Positions 16,542-23,790 of a DNA stretch of 24,927 bases are shown piece by piece (within the stretch, counting starts at the first letter, position 1; each line of letters opens with the position of its first letter). A program made the position numbers and the translations under genes. The notes beneath the pieces were generated by a model. The model did no database searches and was not told where the DNA came from. It was given only the letters and a program-made list of their open reading frames with translations. This DNA comes from JALYTY01 sp964546935 (GTDB taxonomy: Bacteria > Vulcanimicrobiota > Vulcanimicrobiia > Vulcanimicrobiales > Vulcanimicrobiaceae), in NCBI GenBank assembly GCA_964546935.1, contig CAZJLJ010000045.1, forward strand, positions 1 through 24,927. Direction: 5' to 3'.

Positions 16542-16947
16542 CTAGCGAGCGAACATCCGCCGGTCGTCCTCTTCGAGCATTTCGAAGAGCGACGTTTCCG
16601 GCGGTAATTCGCGCGCACACNNNNNNNNNNNNNNNNNNNNNNNNNNNNNNNNNNNNNNNNNNNNNNNNNNNNNNNNNNNNNNNNNNNNNNNNNNNNNNNN
16701 NNNNNNNNNNNNNNNNNNNNACTTCGTCTTCCGCCGCCGCTAAAGCAATGACGCTACACAAATCCTCTTGGTCAATTTGAAGTTCGCGTAAAAGCCGCGC
16801 GCTGAAGCCCTCGATTTTGTACTCGCCCAAGTCGCCGCCCGGCAGCGTGGCACGCAGTTTATCGATCGTTCTTGCGAGCAGGACGACGCCCCCGAGCCGG
16901 TGGCGCGGACTGCGCGGCGGTTGGATTGTGAGATTAAGCGGCTTCAT
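16542..16947 (-). CDS. DUF5069-family protein, interrupted by an assembly gap
   Basis: The N-terminal 75 residues (16721-16947) read MKPLNLTIQPPRSPRHRLGG and continue with VVLLARTIDKLRATLPGG and GEYKIEG, which match my recollection of DUF5069 proteins (PRSPR...LGG, ARTIDK, GEY). After the N run, a different register gives CARELPPETSLFEMLEEDD and ends at a TAG at 16542-16544, which matches the family C-terminus. Visible coding totals 306 nt including the stop, an exact multiple of three, so the true gap should also be a multiple of three. The 100 N are a placeholder. The family is usually about 140 residues, leaving roughly 30-45 unseen. The function of DUF5069 is not known. The gene is divergent from citrate synthase. 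Confidence 0.75.
16621..16720. other. Assembly gap of 100 N
   Basis: Exactly 100 undetermined bases, the usual placeholder for a scaffold gap of unknown length. It lies inside the DUF5069-type coding region, and the reading frame on both sides indicates that 100 is not the true length. Confidence 0.99.
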
Positions 16948-16988
16948 CGAGCGTTCAATTATTGTGAGCGAGCGGGCTTCCTTGAGCG

Positions 16989-17027
16989 GGCGGCAACTCG
17001 GTTCGCTTTCGGGCGAAGAGTGCCGCC
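16989..17027 (+). promoter_or_regulatory. Strong imperfect hairpin with UUCG loop between divergent genes
   Basis: GGCGGCA (16989-16995) pairs with TGCCGCC (17021-17027). Inside it, CTC pairs with GAG (16997-16999/17018-17020) and TTCGC with GCGAA (17002-17006/17013-17017), then a T-G wobble closes a TTCG loop (17008-17011). Only an A (16996) and GG (17000-17001) are bulged on one side. It lies in the 171-bp region between the DUF5069-type gene (-) and citrate synthase (+), about 90 nt before the latter. No T run follows on either strand, so it is not a standard terminator. A structured leader or protein-binding RNA is possible. Confidence 0.6.
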
Positions 17028-17118
17028 AAAAGTCGCACGGAGGCCCGTCGGCGCCGGTCTTTAACTCTCTTTAGGATTTGCCTGTCCCTGCGTGGGCGGG
17101 TTTGCGTTGGAGGAACAC

Positions 17119-18300
17119 TTGTCTACCACTGGTACGGTTGTCGATCGCGGGCTCGAAGGCGTTGTCGTCGGGTCTACAGTTCTCAGTAACGTCGAAGGAC
17201 AGATCGGTCGGTTAACCTACCGCGGTTACGACATCGACGATCTTGCGCCGAACGCCTCGTTCGAAGAGATCGTGCATCTCTTGCTTTACGGTCATCTTCC
17301 AACGGCTGAAGAACTAGAGTCGCTCAAACGTGAACTCGCCGCGCGCGCCGGGTTGCCGCAGCCGCTCATCGCTGCGATGCAAAGCGTTCCGAAAACCGCT
17401 TGGCCAATGGACGTCATGCGCACGATCGTCAGCGGACTTGCGTTGTTCTCGCCGGTGAACGGGAAAGGCGAACACGTCTCCGACGTTCACAGCGCGATCG
17501 AACTGATTGCGAAGATGACGACGATTCTCGCGGCGTGGGATCGCATTCGCCGCGGGCTCGATCCGATCGAACCTCGTTCCGATCTTTCACATGCAGCGAA
17601 CTTTCTGTATATGCGCACGGGAAAAGTGCCGTCGGCGATCGAGGAAGACGCGGTCGACACGTATCTGGTGCTGCTCGCCGATCACTCATACAACGCCTCG
17701 ACCTTCTCCGCGCGGGTAACTTCTTCGACGCGTGCCGATATTTACGCGGCCGTAACGGCGGCGCTCGCAACGCTGACGGGCGATTTGCACGGTGGCGCTG
17801 CAAGCGCGTCGTACACCAACCTGGTGGCCATCGGTAAGCCCGAAAACGCCGAGAAGTTCGTGCGCGATGAACTTGCCAAAGGAAATCGCATCATGGGGAT
17901 GGGGCATCGCGAATACCGCGTCCGCGATCCGCGTGCCAAACATCTCGATACGATTGCGAAAAAGCTTTCGGAGTATCGCGGCGACACGAATTGGTATGCG
18001 ATTGCTCGCGAATTGGAAAATGCCAGCAACAAAGTGTTGCAAGAGGCCAAACCCGACCGCAAGATCTATGCGAACGTCGATTTCTATACGGCCCCCGTGC
18101 TTGCGGATCTCGGAATCCCGGGCGATGAATTCACGTGTCTTTTTGCGTGCGGCCGGATCGCCGGCTGGAGCGCGCACATTCTCGAACAACTGCACGATAA
18201 TCGGTTGATCCGCCCGCAGGCCGCCTACGTTGGTCCTCCGCCCGGACCGTACGTTCCGGTCGAACAGCGTACCGGCGGAGCGGTTCCGACGGGAGCTTAG
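17119..18300 (+). CDS. gltA: Citrate synthase
   Basis: The enzyme condenses acetyl-CoA with oxaloacetate to form citrate, the entry step of the TCA cycle. The 393-residue product is of the short bacterial type. The three catalytic residues of the family are present: H224 (LHGGA), H263 (GMGHREYR) and D321 (NVDFYT). The start is decided by GGAGGAA at 17109-17115 followed by ACAC and TTG at 17119. An in-frame GTG at 17092 would place that ribosome site inside the gene. A 2-methylcitrate synthase cannot be excluded from sequence alone; no prp genes are nearby. The retropepsin-like gene follows immediately, so the two may be co-transcribed. Confidence 0.92.
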   Translation: MSTTGTVVDRGLEGVVVGSTVLSNVEGQIGRLTYRGYDIDDLAPNASFEEIVHLLLYGHLPTAEELESLKRELAARAGLPQPLIAAMQSVPKTAWPMDVMRTIVSGLALFSPVNGKGEHVSDVHSAIELIAKMTTILAAWDRIRRGLDPIEPRSDLSHAANFLYMRTGKVPSAIEEDAVDTYLVLLADHSYNASTFSARVTSSTRADIYAAVTAALATLTGDLHGGAASASYTNLVAIGKPENAEKFVRDELAKGNRIMGMGHREYRVRDPRAKHLDTIAKKLSEYRGDTNWYAIARELENASNKVLQEAKPDRKIYANVDFYTAPVLADLGIPGDEFTCLFACGRIAGWSAHILEQLHDNRLIRPQAAYVGPPPGPYVPVEQRTGGAVPTGA

Positions 18301-18302
18301 TT

Positions 18303-19502
18303 CTGGATCGCGCGACGTTTCTCGCGCTCGCGTCGGCGTTCACCGCCGCGCCGTCGGCCGCACCCGTTTCGAAGGGGACGTGGCTGCCGATGAGCGTGGG
18401 AATGAACCGCGCCTTCGTTTCGCTTTCGTTTACCGGCCCGAACGGAAAATCGCGCACCGGCACATGCTGGTTTGATACCGGCGGCGGTCAATTGATTCTG
18501 CGACGCGATTTTGCAAGGGAGCTAGGGCTTCGCGAAACCGGCGCAGCGATAAGTGAAAACGGCGCACGTTTGATTCCCGTCGATGCGCCACGCATAATGG
18601 CCGGCGACGTGAGAGTCCCGGTGTCGGCGGCCGAAACGGTCATGCTCGATTCGGACCGTATGATCTCGGGCGTTGAAGCCGATGTGCTTTTCCCCGTTCG
18701 GCTTTTACGCGATCACGCCGTCGCGTTCGATTACTTAAACCATCGCTTTGGCCTCGACGTCGACACGCCGCCTGGTACGCAGCTCAGCGTGGATATTTCG
18801 CAGCGCTCCGGTTTTGCGCGCTTGCCGATTAGCATCGCGGGAGAAACCTTCTACGTTTTATTGGACAGCGGTGCATCGTGCACGATGCTGTCGCAAGCGT
18901 TGATTACGGATCTGTGCACGAAACATCCCGATTGGCGAACGGTGCACGGCGCGTACGACGATGCCAATATGCTCGGCGGCACGTTCGAAGCAAACGCGCA
19001 AGAGTTGCTGTTGCCCGAGATTCAAATCGCCGACGTAACCCTTGCCGATGTCACGGTCGTGTCACGGCCGGAGGGAACGTTCGAAAAGTGGATGAGCTCG
19101 TTGACGACCGCACCGATCGTCGGTTCGCTCGGCGGAAATGTGTTACATCGCTTTCATATGACCATCGATTATCCGAATTCGCGCCTCTATCTGGATTCCG
19201 CAGCGCATCGACTGACGGGGCATCCGCTCGCGCTCGTCCCGTTGACTGTTACGCCGAACGACGACGGAACGTATGGAATTGCGCAGATTTTAGATGATCC
19301 GGCGTACGCGTCGGTGCGTGCAAAGCTCATCGGTGCGCAGCTGGTTTCCGTGGACGGTACGCCGGTTAGCGACCGCCGGATCTCCGACGTGCACAATTTG
19401 CTGCGCGGCTTGCCGAAGACGTCGAAACGCATCATGGTTCTGCGCGACGGCCACACGCAAAGTTACGACGTGCCCGTTATCGTGTTATGGGATATCGCCT
19501 AA
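18303..19502 (+). CDS. Secreted retropepsin-like aspartyl protease with C-terminal PDZ-like domain
   Basis: Two aspartyl-protease-type halves are visible: FDTGGG with D58 and LLDSGASCTML with D188 (numbering from CTG 18303), each followed by hydrophobic segments as in retropepsin-like bacterial proteins. The last ~90 residues (RAKLIGAQLVSVDGTPVSD, then LRGLPKTSKRIMVLRDG) look like a PDZ domain. The first ATG in frame is 18390, but the frame is open upstream and encodes DRATFLALASAFTAAPSAAP, a convincing signal peptide. CTG 18303, 7 nt after GGGAG (18291-18295), is the best start; no ATG, GTG or TTG lies in frame there. The 3' end overlaps the convergent surface-protein gene by 18 bp. The substrate is unknown. 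Confidence 0.75.
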   Translation: MDRATFLALASAFTAAPSAAPVSKGTWLPMSVGMNRAFVSLSFTGPNGKSRTGTCWFDTGGGQLILRRDFARELGLRETGAAISENGARLIPVDAPRIMAGDVRVPVSAAETVMLDSDRMISGVEADVLFPVRLLRDHAVAFDYLNHRFGLDVDTPPGTQLSVDISQRSGFARLPISIAGETFYVLLDSGASCTMLSQALITDLCTKHPDWRTVHGAYDDANMLGGTFEANAQELLLPEIQIADVTLADVTVVSRPEGTFEKWMSSLTTAPIVGSLGGNVLHRFHMTIDYPNSRLYLDSAAHRLTGHPLALVPLTVTPNDDGTYGIAQILDDPAYASVRAKLIGAQLVSVDGTPVSDRRISDVHNLLRGLPKTSKRIMVLRDGHTQSYDVPVIVLWDIA

Positions 19503-20717
19503 CGGATGCGTCGTGCGAACCGGCATCGGTCGCGGGATAATATGGACCGGCGGACGGTAAATCGGACGCGGCATCGGATGCGTCGTAATCGTTGAGGGCG
19601 CCGGCGTACTTGCCGTCGCCGGTTGCGGCAGCGGAACTTCAGGTGCGCGCGTAGTGGTTGGGCCGGGACGCATTCGCATTGGCGTCGCGGTGGGCACCGG
19701 CGCAGGCGTTTGCGGCTGCGGCCATTGCGTTTGGTACGGATATGCCGGCTGGAACGTCACATACACGGGATACGGCGCATAAAAGACTTGGCCGTTTGGA
19801 CCAATGTACATTGCCGTAATCGGACATTGCGAAATCTGCGCGCCCCACGGCGCTTGCAACGTTGCCGAATAGTACGACGAGTAGGGCGAGGCGGAGAGTG
19901 GATACTGCCACGGTGAGTTGCAGACAAATGCAAAAGCCTGGCCGCCGGGCGGTGCGATAAGCTGAATCGGCATGTATTGATTCGGCCCGAACGTCGAACC
20001 CGCAACGCTCAATTGAAGCGCACCAGGCGAGCCGTAATCGTTCGTTGCCGGACCGTTGCTCTGTAACGCTGCCACCGTTGTTTCAAACGACCACTGCTGA
20101 TTGAAAAACTTTCCGTTTGTAAGCGTTCCGCTGATTTCAACCCGGTGCGTCCCGATGGCCAAGCCGTGGCGCGGAATGTACGTAACCGACGTGCCGCCGT
20201 AGGAAGCGTCGGGCGTTACGTCGCGTCCGTCAACCGTTACATGCAACGTTGCGATTTTGACCGGCATCGGCGCGTCGATGTTCGCGGTGATGGTTGGAAA
20301 CGCGGTTGCTTCGCGCGCACCCGAGGGCGGAGCAAGCGCAACGACGGGTTGCGGCGATGCGACCGCGCGAGTCTGAACTGCCACTTGCGTTTGCGCGGCA
20401 TCCGTGCGAACCGTTACAAGTTGCGTCTGCGTATCGTAATCGACCTGCGCACCGAGCGATTCGGAGACGAAGCGCAACGGCACGTATGTCCGATTGCCGA
20501 TGACGCGCGATCCGTCTTCGCCAATGGCGAACGACACGTGCCGGGTATCCGTCGAGGCCGTGATTCGCCGGGACGAGCCATCGTATTGCACCGCTGCGCC
20601 GAGTGCTTCGAAAAGTGAACGCATCGGCACGATGATGCGGCCCCGATCCTCTACCGCGGCGACGTCCAGGGGACGATCGTTCACGGCAATGGTGATCGCT
20701 GCCAAAAGCGCCAGCAT
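19485..20717 (-). CDS. Secreted protein with copper-amine-oxidase N-terminal-like domain and Pro/Thr-rich tail
   Basis: The 410-residue product starts with a short hydrophobic signal (residues 1-11), then a copper-amine-oxidase-N1-like domain (about 12-105) with the pairs VPMRSLFEALGA and VPLRFVSESLGA typical of this extracellular module. A beta-rich Ig-like part (about 145-225) and a Tyr/Pro-rich part follow, and the last ~75 residues are rich in Pro, Thr, Ala and Arg. There is no catalytic amine-oxidase domain. The module is common in wall-associated and secreted proteins, where it probably binds or scaffolds. ATG 20717 is the only usable start, because the stop of alr is in frame just upstream. 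It follows alr by 18 bp, so the two are probably one operon. Confidence 0.75.
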   Translation of the reverse strand: MLALLAAITIAVNDRPLDVAAVEDRGRIIVPMRSLFEALGAAVQYDGSSRRITASTDTRHVSFAIGEDGSRVIGNRTYVPLRFVSESLGAQVDYDTQTQLVTVRTDAAQTQVAVQTRAVASPQPVVALAPPSGAREATAFPTITANIDAPMPVKIATLHVTVDGRDVTPDASYGGTSVTYIPRHGLAIGTHRVEISGTLTNGKFFNQQWSFETTVAALQSNGPATNDYGSPGALQLSVAGSTFGPNQYMPIQLIAPPGGQAFAFVCNSPWQYPLSASPYSSYYSATLQAPWGAQISQCPITAMYIGPNGQVFYAPYPVYVTFQPAYPYQTQWPQPQTPAPVPTATPMRMRPGPTTTRAPEVPLPQPATASTPAPSTITTHPMPRPIYRPPVHIIPRPMPVRTTHPLGDIP

Positions 20718-20735
20718 AGCTACTAGTGTAACGCT

Positions 20736-21869
20736 TTAGTCGCCGGAATAGTCACGGCGCAACGTCGGCGGCATTCGCGTGACGATCTCGTAATTGATCG
20801 TATCGGCCCAGCCGGCCCAATCTTCCGCCGTAATCTCGGCATCGCCGTCACGCCCGATCAGCGTTACTTTGTTGTCGACCTCGGCCTTCGGCGCGTTCGT
20901 CAGATCGAGAAAAGACATGTTCATCGCGACGCGGCCAACGATCGGGCATCGAGCACCGTCGACGATCGCGGCGCCGCGATTCGAAAGCGCGCGCGGAATA
21001 CCGTCGGCGTACCCGAGCGGGATGACCCCGATGCGCATCTCGCGCGAAGCGTGATAGCTGGTGCCGTAGCCGATCGGCGACCCGGCAGCAACCGTGCGCA
21101 CGACTGTTAAGGACGTTTCGTAGCTCATCACCGGCTCGAGCGGAAGTTTGCTGGAGTTCATGGCCTCGCGTGTCTGCGGTGAGGGCCACAACCCGTATAG
21201 CGCGATGCCGAAACGCGACATGTCTAAACGTGTTTGCGGCCAGAGCATCGCGGCAGCGGAAGCAGCGATGTGACGAGTCGGTCTAACGCCGTGTGAAGCG
21301 AAAACCGGCTCCGCATGCGTGTACGCTTTTCGAAAGCGCTCCAGCTGCTGCATCGTGTATGGCGAGTCAATCTCTTCCGCCGAGGCGAGATGCGAAAAAA
21401 CGCCGGCGATTTCAATTTCCGGGATGTGTAGAAAATCTTCAACCGCATCGGCAAGCTCATCGGCTTCCATTCCCAAGCGGTTCAAGCCGGTGTTCAGTTT
21501 TACGTGAACTTTCATGCGCCGCTGTTGTCTATGCGCCGTTGTCGCAATCGATCGCGCGAACTCGCCCATATTCCACAGCGCAATTTCCAGATCCAATGCT
21601 GCGGCAGCCGCAAGCTCTTTTCGTTGAACCGGGCCGAGAACGAGCACCGCAGCGGTAACGCCCGCATCGCGCAACGTGACCGCTTCTTCGACGGAATAGA
21701 CGCACAGTTTTGATGCGTACGGCTCGACTGCGAGCGCGCATTCGGTCAAACCGTGTCCGTATGCATTGCCCTTTACGACGAATGCCGCGGCTTTGGGCGC
21801 TACCAGCGCACGCAGCGCTTGAGCGTTGCGTTTAAGCGCACCGAGCGAAATACGAAGCCGGCCGATCAC
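20736..21869 (-). CDS. alr: Alanine racemase
   Basis: Alr is a PLP enzyme that interconverts L- and D-alanine, supplying D-Ala for Ddl and MurF. The 377-residue product has the PLP lysine K33 in VVKGNAYGHG (the usual motif has Ala where Gly34 stands), KLNTGLNRLGM, and the second catalytic base Y272 in the IGYGTSYHA segment. It also has IPLGYADGIPR and GRVAMNMSFLDLT. Length and order match the fold-type III family. The gene lies about 6 kb from the dcw operon on the opposite strand and is divergent from the ureohydrolase gene, with only about 50 bp between starts, so its promoter must overlap that neighbour's 5' region. Confidence 0.95.
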   Translation of the reverse strand: MIGRLRISLGALKRNAQALRALVAPKAAAFVVKGNAYGHGLTECALAVEPYASKLCVYSVEEAVTLRDAGVTAAVLVLGPVQRKELAAAAALDLEIALWNMGEFARSIATTAHRQQRRMKVHVKLNTGLNRLGMEADELADAVEDFLHIPEIEIAGVFSHLASAEEIDSPYTMQQLERFRKAYTHAEPVFASHGVRPTRHIAASAAAMLWPQTRLDMSRFGIALYGLWPSPQTREAMNSSKLPLEPVMSYETSLTVVRTVAAGSPIGYGTSYHASREMRIGVIPLGYADGIPRALSNRGAAIVDGARCPIVGRVAMNMSFLDLTNAPKAEVDNKVTLIGRDGDAEITAEDWAGWADTINYEIVTRMPPTLRRDYSGD

Positions 21870-21919
21870 CGTGCCGCTTTTCGGTAAGGGTAGAGCGGGT
21901 TCCGGTGCCCTATGCGGAA

Positions 21920-22720
21920 ATGGCGCTCATGGTCGCTCTCATCGGCTTCCCTACCGATTTAAACTCATCGCATTTGCGCGGGCCGGCAGATGCTCCGGCC
22001 GCTATTCGCTCCGAATTTCTTGGCGACGCCGGAAACCCATATGCTGAATCTGGTTTGAGTCTGAAATCGCCGGGCGTTTTCGTTGATTTCGGCGATGTTC
22101 CGATGCGTGAAGACGCGAGCGATCGCGCGACTATCGAAGCGGCGATCTCCGAACAATTGGACCAAGGGCAGCGCGTCCTTTCGCTGGGCGGCGATCATTC
22201 GATCACTTATCCGATCATGCGCGCATATACAAAAGCGTTTCCGAATTTGACGATCGTGCATTTCGATGCGCATCCGGACATGTATCCGAGCTTTCAAGGC
22301 AATCCGTATTCGCACGCTTCGCCGTTTGCGCGCATTTTAGAAGACACACCGGTCGCAGGATTAGTTCAAATCGGCATTCGCACGATGACGCCGCCGCAAC
22401 GGCAAGTCGCAGACCGTTTCCGCGTGCAAGTCTTCAACGCGTGGCAACTTGATGAAGCGCGTCGCGCGTTGCCCGATGGGCCCGTTTATGTTTCGCTCGA
22501 TCTCGATGCTCTCGATCCGGCATTCGCCCCCGGTGTTTCGCATCGTGAACCGGGCGGGCTTTCGGTGCGCGACGTTTTAGAACTGGTGAAAGCGATCCCC
22601 GGCGACGTCGTTGGCGCCGACATCGTAGAATACAATCCGCGTCAGGATATCAACGGCGTAACTGCAACGGTTGCCGCGAAATTCGCGAAAGAATTTATAG
22701 CGCGGATGTCCGCCGGCTGA
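21920..22720 (+). CDS. Agmatinase/arginase family (ureohydrolase) protein
   Basis: The 266-residue product is a binuclear-Mn2+ ureohydrolase that releases urea, or a related product, from guanidino compounds. All metal-ligand motifs are present: GGDHS with H93, DAHPD with D116, H118 and D120, and SLDLDALDPAFAPG with D194 and D196. These fit agmatinase, arginase, formiminoglutamase or guanidinobutyrase; sequence alone does not settle the substrate. The start is uncertain: GTG 21905, ATG 21920 and ATG 21929 are in frame without a clear ribosome site, and the fold begins at VALIGFPTD. It is divergent from alr and overlaps the next minus-strand gene tail-to-tail by 26 bp. Confidence 0.85.
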   Translation: MALMVALIGFPTDLNSSHLRGPADAPAAIRSEFLGDAGNPYAESGLSLKSPGVFVDFGDVPMREDASDRATIEAAISEQLDQGQRVLSLGGDHSITYPIMRAYTKAFPNLTIVHFDAHPDMYPSFQGNPYSHASPFARILEDTPVAGLVQIGIRTMTPPQRQVADRFRVQVFNAWQLDEARRALPDGPVYVSLDLDALDPAFAPGVSHREPGGLSVRDVLELVKAIPGDVVGADIVEYNPRQDINGVTATVAAKFAKEFIARMSAG

Positions 22721-23180
22721 GCCGCGCCACAACAAATGCAACCGGAAGCCCGAAGAACACCGAATGCGCGATCACGGCGTTGATGAAGTCGTTCGGCGTA
22801 GCCGGTGGCTTCAACGCATTTGCGCCTAGCAGAATCAACTGCATGAACATATACACGACCACGCCGTACACAAGGCCCGAGATTGCCCAGCGCTCGTTCA
22901 TAAACCGCTGACGTGTCGCGAGATACGCGTAGCCGCCCGCCCAACAAATGCTCACGATAAAGTGGAGTAACAATCCAAGCCACGCGTAAGACGTGCTGGT
23001 GAAAGCAACTTTACCGATGGCGACGGATGCGATGAACTGCCAGACGCTCAAAATCGAGACGTGTTGCGGAAGAACCGTCGTTAGATAGAGATAGATTTCG
23101 ATCGAAATGCCGCCGGCGATACCGGCAGCGACGGCTTGTTTTGCAATGCTGCCCCAATTTACGCGTTGTGCTGTTGCCAT
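22695..23180 (-). CDS. Integral membrane protein of unknown function (4-5 helices)
   Basis: I do not recognise the family with confidence. The 161-residue product is strongly hydrophobic, with likely membrane helices near 13-37, 44-62, 66-88, 98-120 and 130-153, a short cytoplasmic-type basic start (TAQRVNWGSIAK) and an Arg-containing end. No catalytic motif is visible. The hydrophobic pattern and codon use are consistent with a real gene. Its 3' end overlaps the ureohydrolase stop by 26 bp. The upstream region contains a hairpin-forming repeat at 23206-23228. Confidence 0.7.
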   Translation of the reverse strand: MATAQRVNWGSIAKQAVAAGIAGGISIEIYLYLTTVLPQHVSILSVWQFIASVAIGKVAFTSTSYAWLGLLLHFIVSICWAGGYAYLATRQRFMNERWAISGLVYGVVVYMFMQLILLGANALKPPATPNDFINAVIAHSVFFGLPVAFVVARLSRRTSAL

Positions 23181-23205
23181 GTCGCCCGACCTTCGCCAAT
23201 GTGTT

Positions 23206-23228
23206 CAACGAGCCTCGCTTGCTCGTTG
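23206..23228. repeat. Inverted repeat, 8-bp arms, in divergent intergenic region
   Basis: CAACGAGC (23206-23213) and GCTCGTTG (23221-23228) are perfect inverted arms around the 7-nt spacer CTCGCTT. It lies 26-48 bp upstream of the minus-strand membrane gene start. No T run follows on either strand, so it is more likely a leader hairpin or an operator than a terminator. Confidence 0.5.
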
Positions 23229-23243
23229 CTTTACACGACTGCG

Positions 23244-23264
23244 ACATAAATCGAACGTTTATGT
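23244..23264. repeat. AT-rich inverted repeat, operator-like
   Basis: ACATAAA (23244-23250) and TTTATGT (23258-23264) are perfect inverted arms around a 7-nt spacer. AT-rich palindromes of about 20 bp in the middle of a divergent intergenic region are typical of sites for dimeric helix-turn-helix regulators. No regulator gene is adjacent. Confidence 0.45.
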
Positions 23265-23322
23265 GAAGAAGCCCTAACCAACTACTAAGCAAAGGCTCAG
23301 AAGTTCTCGGTACCATCGGGAA

Positions 23323-23616
23323 ATGATGGGAGAGCAACCGGCACGCGAGCCGGCCGAAGTCATCATCTTCGGAACCACCGCGCTGCTCGCCGTAGTCGTC
23401 GCAATCGGCCTCGCCTTCGTCCTGTGGGCGCAACTGCACCGCACTTCCGAGCGCGCCGTGCTAACAGCCGCCGTTTCGTCGTTAGGCGCCGGAACGGGCT
23501 GCCTGGGTTTCGCAACGCAGAAGCCTGTCGCGCGGTTATTCATGTTAGTCTTTGCAGCGACGTTGCTGATTGCGTTTTTCCTGGGCGGCCCGATTTTCAG
23601 CACCCTTACCCCCTAG
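23323..23616 (+). CDS. Small membrane protein of unknown function
   Basis: The 97-residue product is not recognised. After a short polar start (MMGEQPAREPAE) there is a helix at about 13-36, a moderately hydrophobic Gly/Ala/Ser stretch around 45-65, and a second clear helix at about 70-91. ATG 23323 and ATG 23326 are adjacent possible starts, preceded only by a weak purine stretch. It lies between a divergent membrane protein and groES, with 174 bp to groES. It could be spurious, but hydrophobic periodicity and the absence of a better overlapping frame support it. Confidence 0.55.
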   Translation: MMGEQPAREPAEVIIFGTTALLAVVVAIGLAFVLWAQLHRTSERAVLTAAVSSLGAGTGCLGFATQKPVARLFMLVFAATLLIAFFLGGPIFSTLTP

Positions 23617-23693
23617 CTTGCTCTGCTGCCCGGCATTAAGCGGGCTACCTTCCGTCCTCCTAAAACCCGTGCTACGAGCGCCTCGCAGGACGC

Positions 23694-23722
23694 TTGCACT
23701 CATCAACCGTCTTTGCTAAGAT
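23694..23722 (+). promoter_or_regulatory. Probable sigma-70-type promoter of groESL
   Basis: TTGCAC (23694-23699) and TAAGAT (23717-23722) are separated by 17 bp and match the -35 and -10 consensus at 3/6 and 4/6 positions. The predicted start of transcription falls at about 23729-23731, right at the left arm of the CIRCE element, the standard layout for HrcA-repressed chaperone operons. Confidence 0.5.
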
Positions 23723-23730
23723 TTCACGGC

Positions 23731-23755
23731 TGGCACTCTACTGCTGTGAGTGCCA
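23731..23755. promoter_or_regulatory. CIRCE element (HrcA operator)
   Basis: TGGCACTC (23731-23738), a 9-nt spacer and GAGTGCCA (23748-23755) form a perfect 8-bp inverted repeat. It matches the CIRCE consensus TTAGCACTC-N9-GAGTGCTAA in spacing and core. It lies 35 bp before groES. CIRCE is bound by the heat-shock repressor HrcA, so an hrcA gene is expected elsewhere in the genome. Confidence 0.93.
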
Positions 23756-23790
23756 ACTACCAGTTTTTCAATTGCGTTTTGGAGGTTTCA

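Noticed and set aside
16537..16620. C-terminus VCARITAGNVALRNARRG... read through the N run on the minus strand
   Set aside because: The frame depends on an arbitrary gap length. The neighbouring register gives the recognisable DUF5069 end.
23628..23645. GCCCG-8 nt-CGGGC hairpin after the small membrane protein as a terminator
   Set aside because: A 5-bp stem followed by TACCTTCC without a real T run; too weak to call.
23713..23790. Upstream extension of groES from TTG
   Set aside because: It would translate the promoter's -10 region and the CIRCE element. GTG 23791 has a strong Shine-Dalgarno and the family N-terminus.
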